From Sphingomonas beigongshangi (GTDB lineage: Bacteria; Pseudomonadota; Alphaproteobacteria; Sphingomonadales; Sphingomonadaceae): a stretch of DNA of 64,000 nt. Below the pieces are notes generated by a model. That model was not told the DNA's origin. It saw only the letters and a program-made list of their open reading frames with translations, and ran no database searches. Location of the stretch: assembly GCF_016820445.1 (NCBI RefSeq), contig NZ_JADHDT010000010.1, positions 1 to 64,000 of the forward strand, read 5' to 3'. The position numbers and the translations under genes were made by a program. This document shows positions 1 to 7,860 of this stretch, piece after piece (position 1 is the first letter of the stretch; each line of letters starts with the position of its first letter).

Positions 1-186
1 GTCAGCGCGCCAGATTTTTCGTGACTGCCTCAGCGACCGTGTCGGCCACCGCTGCGGTGACACCCATCTAGGGAAGGGGTTCCGGACCGTCAAACACTTT
101 TTTGCATTTTTCTTTCGGTCGCGCCGAAAGCCGCGGAAAAGCTGGGGTTTACGCCTTGTGAAGGCCTTTCCCGCTATCGCTCTGGC
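1..186. other. leading intergenic segment
   Basis: No convincing gene. A tiny minus-strand frame of 21 codons (2-67) and a plus-strand frame that stops at 22-24 are both too short to call; the latter could be the tail of a gene outside the window. A T-rich run at 97-115 precedes a CTTTCGG/CCGAAAG hairpin (112-130), the wrong order for a terminator on either strand. The segment probably carries the promoter of the flippase gene at 187, but I cannot place a -10/-35 pair with confidence. Confidence 0.4.
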
Positions 187-1668
187 ATGGAAGTCGCGTC
201 GAATCAGCCCTCAAACGGTGCCGAATCCCTCGGATCGCAGATTCGCCGCGCGGTGATCTGGCGCTCGGGCAGCCAGATTCTCGCCCAGACGCTGCAATGG
301 GCGGCGACCTTCCTCGTCATCCGCATCCTCGATCCGCACGATTATGGGCTGTACGCGATGACGGGCGTCGTGCTCGGCTTCCTCAACATGCTCAACGGCT
401 ACGGCCTCGCGAGCGGACTCATCCAACGCGAGCATGTCACAGAGCACCAAGTCCGGCAGCTGTTCGGCATGCTGATCGCGCTCAATGTCGCACTGGCGCT
501 CGCCCAGCTCGCGCTCGCGCCCGTCGCCGCCCGCTATTACGGCCAACCCGCTGTCGCGCACCTGCTGCGGGTGCAGGTGCTCATCTACTTCATCACGCCC
601 TTCGCCGCGCTGCCCTATGCGCTGCTCAGCCGCACGATGGACTTCCGCCGCCAAGCGACGGCCAACGTCGCCGCCTCGATCGTCGGGGCTTGCACCGCGC
701 TGGGCGGCGCGCTCGCCGGCTGGGGGGTCTGGGCGCTCGTCGCCGCGCCCATCGCGCTCTTCGCGGCGCGGGCCATCGTCCTCACCTGGAATGCGCATTC
801 GCTGATGTGGCCGAGCTTCGACTTCCGCGGCGCGGGCCATCTTGCCCGCTTCGGGGGGATCATGGCGGCCGGGCAGTTCTTCTGGTTCCTGCAGAGCCAG
901 GCGGATGTCTTCATCGCGGGCCGTCATGTCACGCCGCATCTGCTGGGCATCTATACCACGGCGTTGTTTCTCGCGCAGATCTTCGTGTCGAAGTTCGTGC
1001 CGCCGCTCAACGAAGTGGCGTTCAGCGCCTATGCGCGCATGCAGGGTGACGCCGCGGCGATCCCACGCAGCTTCCTGCGCGCGCTCCGGGTCATCATGCT
1101 GGTAGCGATGCCCTTCTACGTAGGGCTGGCGACGACTGCGGACCCGCTGGTCCTCAGCGCGCTCGGCGACAAATGGGGCGAGGTGGCACCGATCGTGCGA
1201 CTGCTGGCACTCGCCATGCCGCTGATGACGCTGCACGTCCTCTATGCCCCCGCCTGCGATGCGCGGGGGCGGCCAGATATCAGCGCGGGGAACGGCGCCT
1301 TCGCCGCGGGCATGCTCACGATCGCCTTCCTCGTCAGCATCCGCTGGGGCATCACGGGACTCGCCTGGAGCTGGATCGCGTCCTACCCTGCCCTGCTGAC
1401 GATCATCAGCTGGCGCTCGATACCCGTGATCGGCGTCTCCGCGCGCGATGTCGCGGCGGCTGTCGCACCCTCCGCGATCGCGGCGCTCGGCATGGGGGCG
1501 GTGGTCCTCATGGCCGACCGCGCGCTTCCCGCCATGCCGCCGCATCCCCATCTGGCGATCCTCGTCGCGACCGGTGCGGCGACCTACGGCCTGTGGCTGG
1601 CGCTGTTCGCGCGCGGGACGTTGCGCGAGCTGGTGGCGATGGTCCGCAAGCGACCGCTGCCAGCTTGA
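187..1668 (+). CDS. polysaccharide/lipopolysaccharide flippase (Wzx/MATE-like)
   Basis: Multi-pass inner-membrane protein of 493 residues, the usual size for Wzx/WzxC-type flippases that move undecaprenyl-linked sugar repeat units to the periplasm. The N-terminal part has the family pattern: a short charged cytoplasmic lead, then a first helix near residues 35-50 followed by the loop LDPHDYGLYAMT and the segment GLIQREHVTEHQ, typical of the Polysacc_synt group. About 12-14 hydrophobic segments follow, with short basic loops. The ATG at 187 is the first start in frame. No glycosyltransferase is adjacent; the nearest glycan genes are at 27-33 kb, so the transported glycan is unknown. Membrane flippase is secure; exact substrate is inference. 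Confidence 0.85.
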   Translation: MEVASNQPSNGAESLGSQIRRAVIWRSGSQILAQTLQWAATFLVIRILDPHDYGLYAMTGVVLGFLNMLNGYGLASGLIQREHVTEHQVRQLFGMLIALNVALALAQLALAPVAARYYGQPAVAHLLRVQVLIYFITPFAALPYALLSRTMDFRRQATANVAASIVGACTALGGALAGWGVWALVAAPIALFAARAIVLTWNAHSLMWPSFDFRGAGHLARFGGIMAAGQFFWFLQSQADVFIAGRHVTPHLLGIYTTALFLAQIFVSKFVPPLNEVAFSAYARMQGDAAAIPRSFLRALRVIMLVAMPFYVGLATTADPLVLSALGDKWGEVAPIVRLLALAMPLMTLHVLYAPACDARGRPDISAGNGAFAAGMLTIAFLVSIRWGITGLAWSWIASYPALLTIISWRSIPVIGVSARDVAAAVAPSAIAALGMGAVVLMADRALPAMPPHPHLAILVATGAATYGLWLALFARGTLRELVAMVRKRPLPA

Positions 1669-1672
1669 AGCG

Positions 1673-2098
1673 CTATTGCTGGATATAGTCACGCATCGCC
1701 GAGGCCTCCGCCTCGATGCGGTCGATGCGGTATTTTACGAGATCACCGATCGATACGAAGCCGATCATCCGGCCGCCTTCCACGACGGGCAGGTGCCGGA
1801 TCCGCCGCCGGGTCATCAGAGAGAGCGCCGCGATCACCGCCTGATCGGGTGCGACGCTTTGGACGGGACGGGTCATCACCTCCACCAGCGGGCGATCGAG
1901 CGCGGCCGCCCCATCCCGCGCGATGCCATGGACCAGGTCGCGTTCCGAGAAGATGCCTGCCACCAGGTCGCCGTCCATCACGGGAACGGCGCCGATGCGC
2001 CGCTTCGCCAGCAGCGCCACCGCCGCCGCGACGGTGGCCGTCATCGGGAGCGATGCGACCTCATCGCCCTTCGTCCGCAGGATTGCCGCAATCGTCAT
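1673..2098 (-). CDS. CBS domain-containing protein
   Basis: Soluble 141-residue protein made almost entirely of two CBS domains (about residues 8-62 and 72-130). CBS pairs bind adenosyl ligands such as AMP, ATP or SAM and usually act as sensors. Visible hallmarks are VMDGDLVAGIFSERDLVHGI in the first repeat and VVEGGRMIGFVSIGDLVKYRI in the second, each ending in the typical G-(I/F)-(F/V)-S-x-x-D-L pattern. The ATG at 2098 is preceded by GAGGAGG, a strong ribosome binding site. It is convergent with the flippase (4-base gap) and divergent from the small membrane protein at 2188. Target protein unknown. Confidence 0.9.
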   Translation of the reverse strand: MTIAAILRTKGDEVASLPMTATVAAAVALLAKRRIGAVPVMDGDLVAGIFSERDLVHGIARDGAAALDRPLVEVMTRPVQSVAPDQAVIAALSLMTRRRIRHLPVVEGGRMIGFVSIGDLVKYRIDRIEAEASAMRDYIQQ

Positions 2099-2187
2099 CC
2101 TCGCCTCCTCGGTTCGCCGACAACCGGTACGCGCCGGCCTGCTTCAGGTGATTGAGGAAATCACGTTTTCGCGGCACATGCAAAGCC

Positions 2188-2469
2188 ATGGATTATCCCG
2201 GCCTCGACGACCCCGATCAGGCGGCGCACGCCTGGGCCCGATTCCGCAGGATCATGGCATGGATGACGCTGGTCGCGGCGATCGCGAGCGCCGGGACGAT
2301 CGTCGCGCTCGCCTGGGTCCAGGGACCGCTCCACCTCGTCACGATGCTCGCGGTCCTGGGCGGCGTCGGCGGCTCGATCATGATGGCGGGCGCCCTGATG
2401 GGCCTCGTCTTTCTTAGTTCGGGCACGGGACACGACGAGGCGGTCGAGCGATTCGACAAAGACGCCTGA
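2188..2469 (+). CDS. small two-helix membrane protein, unknown function
   Basis: Predicted 93-residue protein that I do not recognise. It has an acidic N-terminus (MDYPGLDDPD), an Arg-rich turn near residue 20, two hydrophobic helices (about 23-43 and 48-75, the second Gly/Met-rich) and an acidic, charged tail. A longer frame opens upstream at 2152, but the ATG at 2188 gives the cleaner N-terminus. It is divergent from the CBS gene and convergent with the DUF4167 gene. Topology predicts both termini in the cytoplasm. Function cannot be inferred. Confidence 0.65.
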   Translation: MDYPGLDDPDQAAHAWARFRRIMAWMTLVAAIASAGTIVALAWVQGPLHLVTMLAVLGGVGGSIMMAGALMGLVFLSSGTGHDEAVERFDKDA

Positions 2470-2485
2470 CCGAAGGCTTGATACG

Positions 2486-2525
2486 AAAAGGGCCGGTCCT
2501 CCCGCGACGGGAGAGCCAGCCCCTT
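2486..2525 (-). terminator. rho-independent terminator after the DUF4167 gene
   Basis: Read on the minus strand, AAGGGGCTGG and CCGGCCCTTTT form an outer stem (with two G-U pairs) around an inner CTCCCG/CGGGAG stem, and the hairpin runs directly into TTTT. It lies about 25 bases past the stop at 2548, the right place to end that transcript. On the plus strand no T-run follows, so termination of the small membrane gene here is less certain. Confidence 0.7.
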
Positions 2526-2547
2526 GGCCACCGGATCGGCGGACCAG

Positions 2548-3387
2548 TTATTCCGCGGCGGGTGCCTCCACCGCGCGGGTGGTGCGGCGGCGCCGCGGCT
2601 TCGGCGCGTCGTCCGCATCGTTGGCGACCAGGGTCAGCGACGGCAAAAGGCGATCGGCATCGACCCCGTTGCTTTCGCCCTCGGCCTGCGCCGCCTCGAC
2701 CTGCGCGTCGCGGCGCGGACGGCCGCGACGGCGCGGCGCCGCCGGCGCATCGGCAGCGATCACCGCCTCGCTGCGCGCCTCGGGCGTTTCGCCCTCCGCG
2801 AACGGCTCGGCGCGATGCTGCCCCGCGACCTCGACCGGCCGCTCGTCTGCCGAGGGGTCGGCAGCGGCCTCCGCGCGACGCGGCCGGCGCTCGTCCCAGT
2901 TGCGGCCCTGACGCGGCTCGCCCTCGTTGCCCCGCTGCTCGCCACGGTCGTTGCCGCGCTCGCGGCGACGCTGCTGCCGACTCTCGTCGAACCCGCGCTC
3001 GGCCTGGCGGAACTCGCCACCGTCCTGCTCACCCACACGGATCGGCTCGCCCTCGTCGCCGAACTCGTCGTCGCCATCGAGATCGAACGGCTGCTGGCGA
3101 CGCGGCTGCTGGTCCTCGAACCGGCCGCGCTGATCGGCGAGCACGCGGAAATAATGGTCGGCGAACTGCAGATAATATTCGGTGTTGATCCGGTCGCCCT
3201 GACGCTGCGCCTCGGCCGCCAGGTTCTTGTACTTCTCGAGCAGCTGATTGGCGTTGCCGCGCGCGCGGCTGTCGATGCGGTTGCCGTTGTCGGGACGCCC
3301 CTGGCCACCGCCACCCTGGCGCGGACCATTGTTGTTGCCACCACCACCACGGCCGCGACGACGACCGTTCTGCCGATTGTTTATCAA
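2548..3387 (-). CDS. DUF4167 domain-containing protein, Arg/Gly-rich
   Basis: A 279-residue hydrophilic protein. Residues 1-80 match DUF4167: an Arg/Gly/Asn-rich tract (NNRQNGRRRGRGGGGNNN), then helical blocks with ANQLLEKYKNLAAEAQRQGD and QFADHYFRVLAD. The rest is disordered, rich in Glu, Arg, Asp and Gln. The RG-rich N-terminus suggests nucleic-acid binding (inference); no function is established that I know. The start is TTG at 3385-3387, supported by AGGA seven bases upstream; no ATG or GTG fits as well. It lies 290 bases downstream of prmC on the same strand, an arrangement I recall from alphaproteobacteria. Confidence 0.85.
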   Translation of the reverse strand: MINNRQNGRRRGRGGGGNNNGPRQGGGGQGRPDNGNRIDSRARGNANQLLEKYKNLAAEAQRQGDRINTEYYLQFADHYFRVLADQRGRFEDQQPRRQQPFDLDGDDEFGDEGEPIRVGEQDGGEFRQAERGFDESRQQRRRERGNDRGEQRGNEGEPRQGRNWDERRPRRAEAAADPSADERPVEVAGQHRAEPFAEGETPEARSEAVIAADAPAAPRRRGRPRRDAQVEAAQAEGESNGVDADRLLPSLTLVANDADDAPKPRRRRTTRAVEAPAAE

Positions 3388-3677
3388 GCTACTGTCCTAT
3401 GATCCGAGTATGTGGTCCGTGAAACCAAACTGGTCCAAGCTCCTGCCCACCAAGGGCTTCCCGACCCGATGGCGCAAACCTCCGGCACCGGCGCCAGGTT
3501 CACCGCGACGCGCGGGCCTTGCCAGGGCCGCTGGATCGCAGCGGCTTCCATGACGAAGGATGCGGGCCATCGCCCTGCAATCAACCACATGACGGTGATG
3601 ATGCGTGCCCCGACGCTTGCAATAGCGGCCGGCAGGGCGGTCCTACAAGCGAAATATGCGTCCTGGCCCGGCAATAT
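3388..3677 (-). other. 290-base gap between prmC and the DUF4167 gene
   Basis: No secure gene. A 63-codon minus-strand frame (3397-3588) has fairly GC-rich third positions only near its end (GKPLVGRSLDQFGFTDHILGS), and its TAG overlaps the ribosome binding site of the DUF4167 gene. I cannot call it coding. The gap most likely holds the DUF4167 promoter and a long leader. I see no stable terminator after prmC and no recognisable small RNA. Confidence 0.35.
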
Positions 3678-4499
3678 TCAAGTCGTGACCAGCAGACAGC
3701 GGTCGTGCCCGGCGAGGTCGCGATGGACCCGGCAGTCGAGGCCCGCGTCACCGAACAGGCCGGAGACGGCCGCAGCCTGCCGATGGCCGATCTCAACGGC
3801 GGCGCAGCCGCCCGGCGCGATCAGCCGCGGCAGCTGCTGCGCAAGGGTCCGATAGTCGTCGAGGCCATCACTACCCGCGAACAGGGCCGCGGCGGGCTCG
3901 TAGGCGCGAACCTCGTCGGGCAGCGGCTCGTCCGTGCCGATATAGGGCGGATTGGCGAGCACCAGGTCGAACCGCCCCGCGATCGCCGCCGCCCAGTCGC
4001 CGCGCACGAAGACCGCACGATCCGCCATGCCGAGCGCCGCCGCATTGGCCCGCGCATAACGAAGCGCGATGTCGGAGCGATCGACCCCCAATCCGCGCCC
4101 CGGCCATTCGTCGAGCGCGGCCAGCAACAAAGTCCCCGGTCCCGTACCCAGATCGAGGATGCTGCCGGGCGGGCGGCCGGCGAAATGCGACGCGGCGGCG
4201 ACGAGCAGCGTCTCGCTGTCGGCGCGCGGCACGAGCACGCCGGGGCCGACCTTGAGGTCGATCGTCCAGAAACCACGCGTGCCGACGATATAGGCGACCG
4301 GCTCCTGCGCCTCGCGGCGCGCGACGAGGTCCCAGAATGCGGGGGGAACGGCGCGCTGCATGTCGAGAAGCAGCGCATTGCGATCGATGCCGAGCGCATG
4401 GGCGAGAAGCAGCTCGGCGTCGAGCCTGGGCGTGTCGGAGAAGGCGAAGCGGGCGGCAGCCTCGGCGAGGGCGGTGCTGACCGCGTGAGACGCGCTCAT
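3678..4499 (-). CDS. prmC: peptide chain release factor N5-glutamine methyltransferase PrmC/HemK
   Basis: 273-residue cytoplasmic SAM-dependent methyltransferase that methylates the Gln of the GGQ motif in release factors RF1 and RF2. The N-terminal helical domain (about 1-90) is followed by the methyltransferase fold: SAM motif ILDLGTGPGTLLLAAL and the diagnostic active-site motif NPPYIG (in LVLANPPYIGTDEP). Length is normal for the family. Its substrate gene prfA lies immediately upstream on the same strand, the classical prfA-prmC pairing, but here a 150-base palindromic repeat separates the two. ATG start at 4499. Confidence 0.97.
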   Translation of the reverse strand: MSASHAVSTALAEAAARFAFSDTPRLDAELLLAHALGIDRNALLLDMQRAVPPAFWDLVARREAQEPVAYIVGTRGFWTIDLKVGPGVLVPRADSETLLVAAASHFAGRPPGSILDLGTGPGTLLLAALDEWPGRGLGVDRSDIALRYARANAAALGMADRAVFVRGDWAAAIAGRFDLVLANPPYIGTDEPLPDEVRAYEPAAALFAGSDGLDDYRTLAQQLPRLIAPGGCAAVEIGHRQAAAVSGLFGDAGLDCRVHRDLAGHDRCLLVTT

Positions 4500-4503
4500 C
4501 TCC

Positions 4504-4613
4504 CCTCGTCATCCCGGCGAAAGCCGGGCCCCATGGTCTCGGTATGGCGCACCGCATCACGGACCATAGGCCGCTCGCGGCCATCGGCCCCTGCTTTCGC
4601 CGGGATGAGGGGG
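4504..4613. repeat. intergenic palindromic repeat, copy 1 (prfA/prmC)
   Basis: A roughly 110-base element with perfect 15-base inverted ends: CATCCCGGCGAAAGC (4510-4524) and GCTTTCGCCGGGATG (4593-4607). Inside, ATGGTC and GACCAT form a second smaller inverted repeat. It fills the gap between prfA and prmC on their shared transcript. Related elements occur at 5750-5836 and 59927-60000. This resembles the short dispersed palindromes seen in many alphaproteobacterial genomes; mobility or function cannot be judged from this window. Confidence 0.75.
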
Positions 4614-4652
4614 AAGAACGGAGCGCCGCCGGCTCTCAGCCCTCGCACACCC

Positions 4653-5726
4653 TCACGCATCCAGCGCCGCCAGCCGCTCCGCCTCGTCCTCGGCGATCAG
4701 CGCGCCGAGCAATTCCTCCATCTCGCCCTCGATGATCTCGGGCAGGCGGTGCAGGGTCAGATTGATACGGTGGTCGGTGACGCGCCCCTGCGGAAAGTTG
4801 TAGGTGCGGATGCGCTCCGACCGGTCGCCCGACCCGACCATCGCCTTGCGCGTGCCGGAGCGTTCCGCCGCCAGCCGCTCGCGCTCCGCCTCGTACAGGC
4901 GCGTGCGCAGAACCTTGAGCGCCTTGGCCTTGTTCTTGTGTTGCGACTTTTCGTCCTGCTGGATGACGACGAGGCCGGTAGGCAGGTGCGTGATGCGCAC
5001 GGCGCTGTCCGTGGTGTTGACCGACTGGCCGCCCGGCCCAGACGATCGATAGACGTCGATGCGCAGGTCCTTGTCGTCGATCTGCACGTCGACATCCTCG
5101 GCCTCGGGCAGAACCGCCACCGTCGCGGCGGAAGTATGGATGCGCCCGCCGCTCTCCGTCGCCGGCACGCGCTGGACGCGGTGCACGCCGCTTTCGAACT
5201 TGAGCTTCGCGAACACGCCCTGCCCGGTGACGGAGGCGACGACTTCCTTGTATCCGCCCGCATCCGAGCTGGAGGCGCTGATCAGTTCGACCCGCCAGCC
5301 CTGCGACTCCGCATAGCGCTGGTACATGCGAAAAAGATCGCCGGCGAACAGCGCCGCCTCGTCGCCACCGGTGCCGGCGCGGATCTCGAGCATCGCCGCG
5401 CGGCTGTCGGCCGCGTCGCGCGGCAGCAGCGCGAGCGCCAGGCTGCGATCCGCGCTTTCCAGCGCCGCCTTGTTGGCGTGGAGCTCCTCCGCCGCCATGG
5501 CACGCAGTTCCTCGTCGCCATCTTCCGCCATGAAGGCGAGGCTGTCCGCCTCCTGCCGCAGCCGCCGGACTTCGGCCGCCGCGCGGGCGACGGGTTCCAG
5601 CTCCGCATATTCCTTCGACACCTGCACGAAGCGGTCGGACGGCAGATCGCCGGTCGCCATCAGCGCCTGCAGCTCGTCGCGCCGCGCCTCGATCTGCGCG
5701 ATCCGTTCGGCAGAGATGGTGGTCAT
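4653..5726 (-). CDS. prfA: peptide chain release factor 1 (RF1)
   Basis: 357-residue class I release factor that reads UAA and UAG and triggers peptide release at the ribosome. The catalytic GGQ is at residues 232-234 in [17 protein letters not shown], within the conserved peptidyl-hydrolase domain; the N-terminal helical domain and the conserved [20 protein letters not shown] segment (domain 2) precede it. The stop-codon-recognition PxT tripeptide would be PAT ([16 protein letters not shown]), which marks RF1 rather than RF2. ATG start at 5726. Its modifying enzyme PrmC follows downstream. Confidence 0.98.
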   Translation of the reverse strand: MTTISAERIAQIEARRDELQALMATGDLPSDRFVQVSKEYAELEPVARAAAEVRRLRQEADSLAFMAEDGDEELRAMAAEELHANKAALESADRSLALALLPRDAADSRAAMLEIRAGTGGDEAALFAGDLFRMYQRYAESQGWRVELISASSSDAGGYKEVVASVTGQGVFAKLKFESGVHRVQRVPATESGGRIHTSAATVAVLPEAEDVDVQIDDKDLRIDVYRSSGPGGQSVNTTDSAVRITHLPTGLVVIQQDEKSQHKNKAKALKVLRTRLYEAERERLAAERSGTRKAMVGSGDRSERIRTYNFPQGRVTDHRINLTLHRLPEIIEGEMEELLGALIAEDEAERLAALDA

Positions 5727-5749
5727 GCGCGCGGCACCCCCGCTCCATC

Positions 5750-5836
5750 ATTCCCGCGCAGGCGCGAGTCCAGACTCGCGGACGGCGTGGCCCTTGCGGC
5801 GTGACAGCGGCTCTGGATCCCCGCCTCCGCGGGGAT
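5750..5836. repeat. intergenic palindromic repeat, copy 2 (hisS/prfA)
   Basis: Two imperfect inverted arms of about 25 bases: left 5750-5774 (starts ATTCCCGCGCAGG, ends GTCCAGA) and right 5812-5836 (starts TCTGGATCCCCG, ends GCGGGGAT). It fills the gap between hisS and prfA. It shares the core ATCCCCGCG-AGGCG pattern with the copy at 59927-60000 and, more loosely, with the one at 4504-4613. Confidence 0.65.
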
Positions 5837-5847
5837 AACGAGCGGGG

Positions 5848-7092
5848 TCACCGTAGCGCCTCCGCCACCGCGTCCAGCGGCACCTGACGCTGCTCACCGT
5901 TCGACAGCGTCTTCACCGCGACGACGCCTGCCGTCAGCTCGTCGTCGCCGAGGATCAGCGCATGGCGCGCGCCCAGCGTATCGGCTTTCGCCAGACGCTG
6001 CTTCATCTTGCCCTTGTACGCCATGTCGACCGCCAGTCCGCAGCGTCGCAGCTCGGCGAGCAGCCCGGTCGCGCGCACTTCGGCGGCCTCGCCCATCGGC
6101 ACGATGACCGCGTCGATCGTGGGCCTGGCGGGCTCCTCCAGCAGCATCGCGAGCCGCTCGACGCCCGCCGCCCAGCCGACGCCAGCGGTCGGCGCGCCGC
6201 CCAGGCTCTCGATCAGCCCGTCGTAGCGGCCGCCCGCCAGCACCGTGCCCTGCGCACCCAGCCGGTCGGTGACGAACTCGAAGGCCGTATGCCGATAATA
6301 GTCGAGGCCGCGTACCAGCCGCGGATTGCGTGTCCAGGCGACGCCTGCCGCGTCGAGCCCCGCGGTCACCGCGTCGAAGAAGGCACGCGCGTCGTCGGTC
6401 AGGAAGGCGTCGATGTCCGGCGCGGCATCGGCGATCGACCGGTCGCGCGGGTCCTTGGAATCGAGGATGCGCATCGGATTCTTGTCGAGCCGGACGAGGC
6501 TGTCCTCCGACAATGCCCCGCGATGCGCCTCGAAATGCCCGACCAGCGCGCTACGCCAGGCGTCGCGCGTCTCGGCATCGCCCAGCGTGTTCAGCTGCAA
6601 CGTCACGCCGTCCGCGATGCCGAGGTCACGCAGCAGCTGGTCCGCCATGACCAGCAGCTCGACGTCCGCCGCGGGTTCCGCCGCGCCCAGGATCTCCGCA
6701 TCGATCTGGTGGAACTGGCGGTACCGTCCCTTTTGCGGACGCTCGTACCGGAAGACCGCGCCGCTGGTGGCCAGCTTGAGCGGCACATATTGCTGCCACC
6801 CTTCCGTCAGGAAGGCGCGCGCGATGCCGGCGGTGAATTCGGGCCGTAGCGTCAGCGAGTCGCCGCCCCGATCCGGAAAGGTGTACATCTCCTTCGACAC
6901 GACATCGGTCGTCTCGCCGATCGATCGCGCGAAAACCGCGGTATCCTCGAAAACCGGCACGTCGACGCGGCCAAAGCAGTAGAGGCGCCGGACGCGGTCG
7001 AACGTGTCGAGCACGTGCCCGAATCGCCGCTGGTCCTCGCCGAAGATGTCCTGGGTGCCGCGTATGCGTCGCGGAGTTTCTATTCGGGCCAT
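5848..7092 (-). CDS. hisS: histidine--tRNA ligase
   Basis: 414-residue class II aminoacyl-tRNA synthetase that charges tRNA-His. Class II motif 2 is visible as [19 protein letters not shown], the histidine-binding loop as [15 protein letters not shown], and motif 3 as [15 protein letters not shown]. The C-terminal 90 residues form the anticodon-binding domain. Length is typical. ATG start at 7092, just 50 bases from the divergent DUF1345 gene. hisS, prfA and prmC run in the same direction with repeat-filled gaps of 120-155 bases, so they may form one operon. Confidence 0.98.
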   Translation of the reverse strand: MARIETPRRIRGTQDIFGEDQRRFGHVLDTFDRVRRLYCFGRVDVPVFEDTAVFARSIGETTDVVSKEMYTFPDRGGDSLTLRPEFTAGIARAFLTEGWQQYVPLKLATSGAVFRYERPQKGRYRQFHQIDAEILGAAEPAADVELLVMADQLLRDLGIADGVTLQLNTLGDAETRDAWRSALVGHFEAHRGALSEDSLVRLDKNPMRILDSKDPRDRSIADAAPDIDAFLTDDARAFFDAVTAGLDAAGVAWTRNPRLVRGLDYYRHTAFEFVTDRLGAQGTVLAGGRYDGLIESLGGAPTAGVGWAAGVERLAMLLEEPARPTIDAVIVPMGEAAEVRATGLLAELRRCGLAVDMAYKGKMKQRLAKADTLGARHALILGDDELTAGVVAVKTLSNGEQRQVPLDAVAEALR

Positions 7093-7141
7093 GATCGGCG
7101 GGTATCTAGGCGAGGCGCGCCGGAAGCGCTAGCGCCACCAT

Positions 7142-7795
7142 ATGACAGAAAGACCGCGCTGGTGGGGAATCGGCAAACGGGTGGCGCCGCCGCGCTTCGC
7201 CCTGTTCGCATTGCTGTTCGCGGTCGGGCTGGTTCCGCTGATCCCGTGGCTGGGACGAGCACGAGGGTGCATGATCGCCTTCGACATGGCCAGCGCGGTG
7301 TTCCTCGTCTCGCTGATCCCCCTGTTCAGACGCGGCAGCGTCGAGCACATGCGCCGTGCCGCTCGCGACAATGACGCCAATCGCGCGGTGCTGCTCGGCA
7401 TCACGGGGGCGACGATGCTGGTCATCCTGGTAGCGGTCGCGGACGAGCTGAAGGGCAAGAACGACGCGATCGCCATCCTCATCGTGATCGTCACGCTCGC
7501 CCTCGCGTGGCTGTTCTCGAACATGGTCTATGCGCTGCACTATGCGCATCTGTTCTACAGCGCGAACGAGAAGGGTAAGGACGCGGGCGGCCTCGACATC
7601 CCCGAATGCGACCAGCCCGACTACTGGGATTTCCTCTATTTCAGCTACACTTTGGGCATGACCTTCCAGACCTCGGACGTACAGATCACCTCCCGTCGCA
7701 TCCGCCGCGTGGCGATCGGCCAGTGCCTGGCGGCATTCGTGTTCAATCTCGGCGTCATCGCCTTCACGATCAACGTACTCGGGGGAGGGAGCTAA
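7142..7795 (+). CDS. DUF1345 family membrane protein with channel-like pore segment
   Basis: 217-residue inner-membrane protein with about five hydrophobic segments. DUF1345 hallmarks are ARDNDANRAVLLGI, the segment NMVYALHYAHLFYS, and DYWDFLYFSYTLGMTFQTSDV, followed by RRIRRVAIGQCLAAFVFNLGVIAFTIN. The DFLYFSYTLGMTFQTSDV stretch looks like a re-entrant pore loop of small cation channels; that reading is mine, not established for this family as far as I know. Starts at ATG 7142 with no obvious ribosome binding site, so it may be leaderless. Divergent from hisS. Confidence 0.85.
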   Translation: MTERPRWWGIGKRVAPPRFALFALLFAVGLVPLIPWLGRARGCMIAFDMASAVFLVSLIPLFRRGSVEHMRRAARDNDANRAVLLGITGATMLVILVAVADELKGKNDAIAILIVIVTLALAWLFSNMVYALHYAHLFYSANEKGKDAGGLDIPECDQPDYWDFLYFSYTLGMTFQTSDVQITSRRIRRVAIGQCLAAFVFNLGVIAFTINVLGGGS

Positions 7796-7860
7796 GGGGC
7801 TGGACGGCTGACGTTTTCCGCGCAACATTCGTACATCGTCTTCAGCCGCAAAGGCCTTCC

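Noticed and set aside
2..67. 21-codon minus-strand frame at the window edge
   Set aside because: Too short and without supporting signals.
112..130. Hairpin next to a T-rich run as a possible terminator
   Set aside because: The T-run precedes the hairpin on the plus strand and becomes an A-run after it on the minus strand, so it fits neither direction.
3397..3588. 63-codon minus-strand frame between prmC and the DUF4167 gene
   Set aside because: Third-position bias is weak over most of its length, there is no clear ribosome binding site, and no family is recognised.
3519..5804. Plus-strand open frame of about 760 codons across prmC and prfA
   Set aside because: Antisense to two confidently identified genes and runs through the palindromic repeat; no domain recognised.
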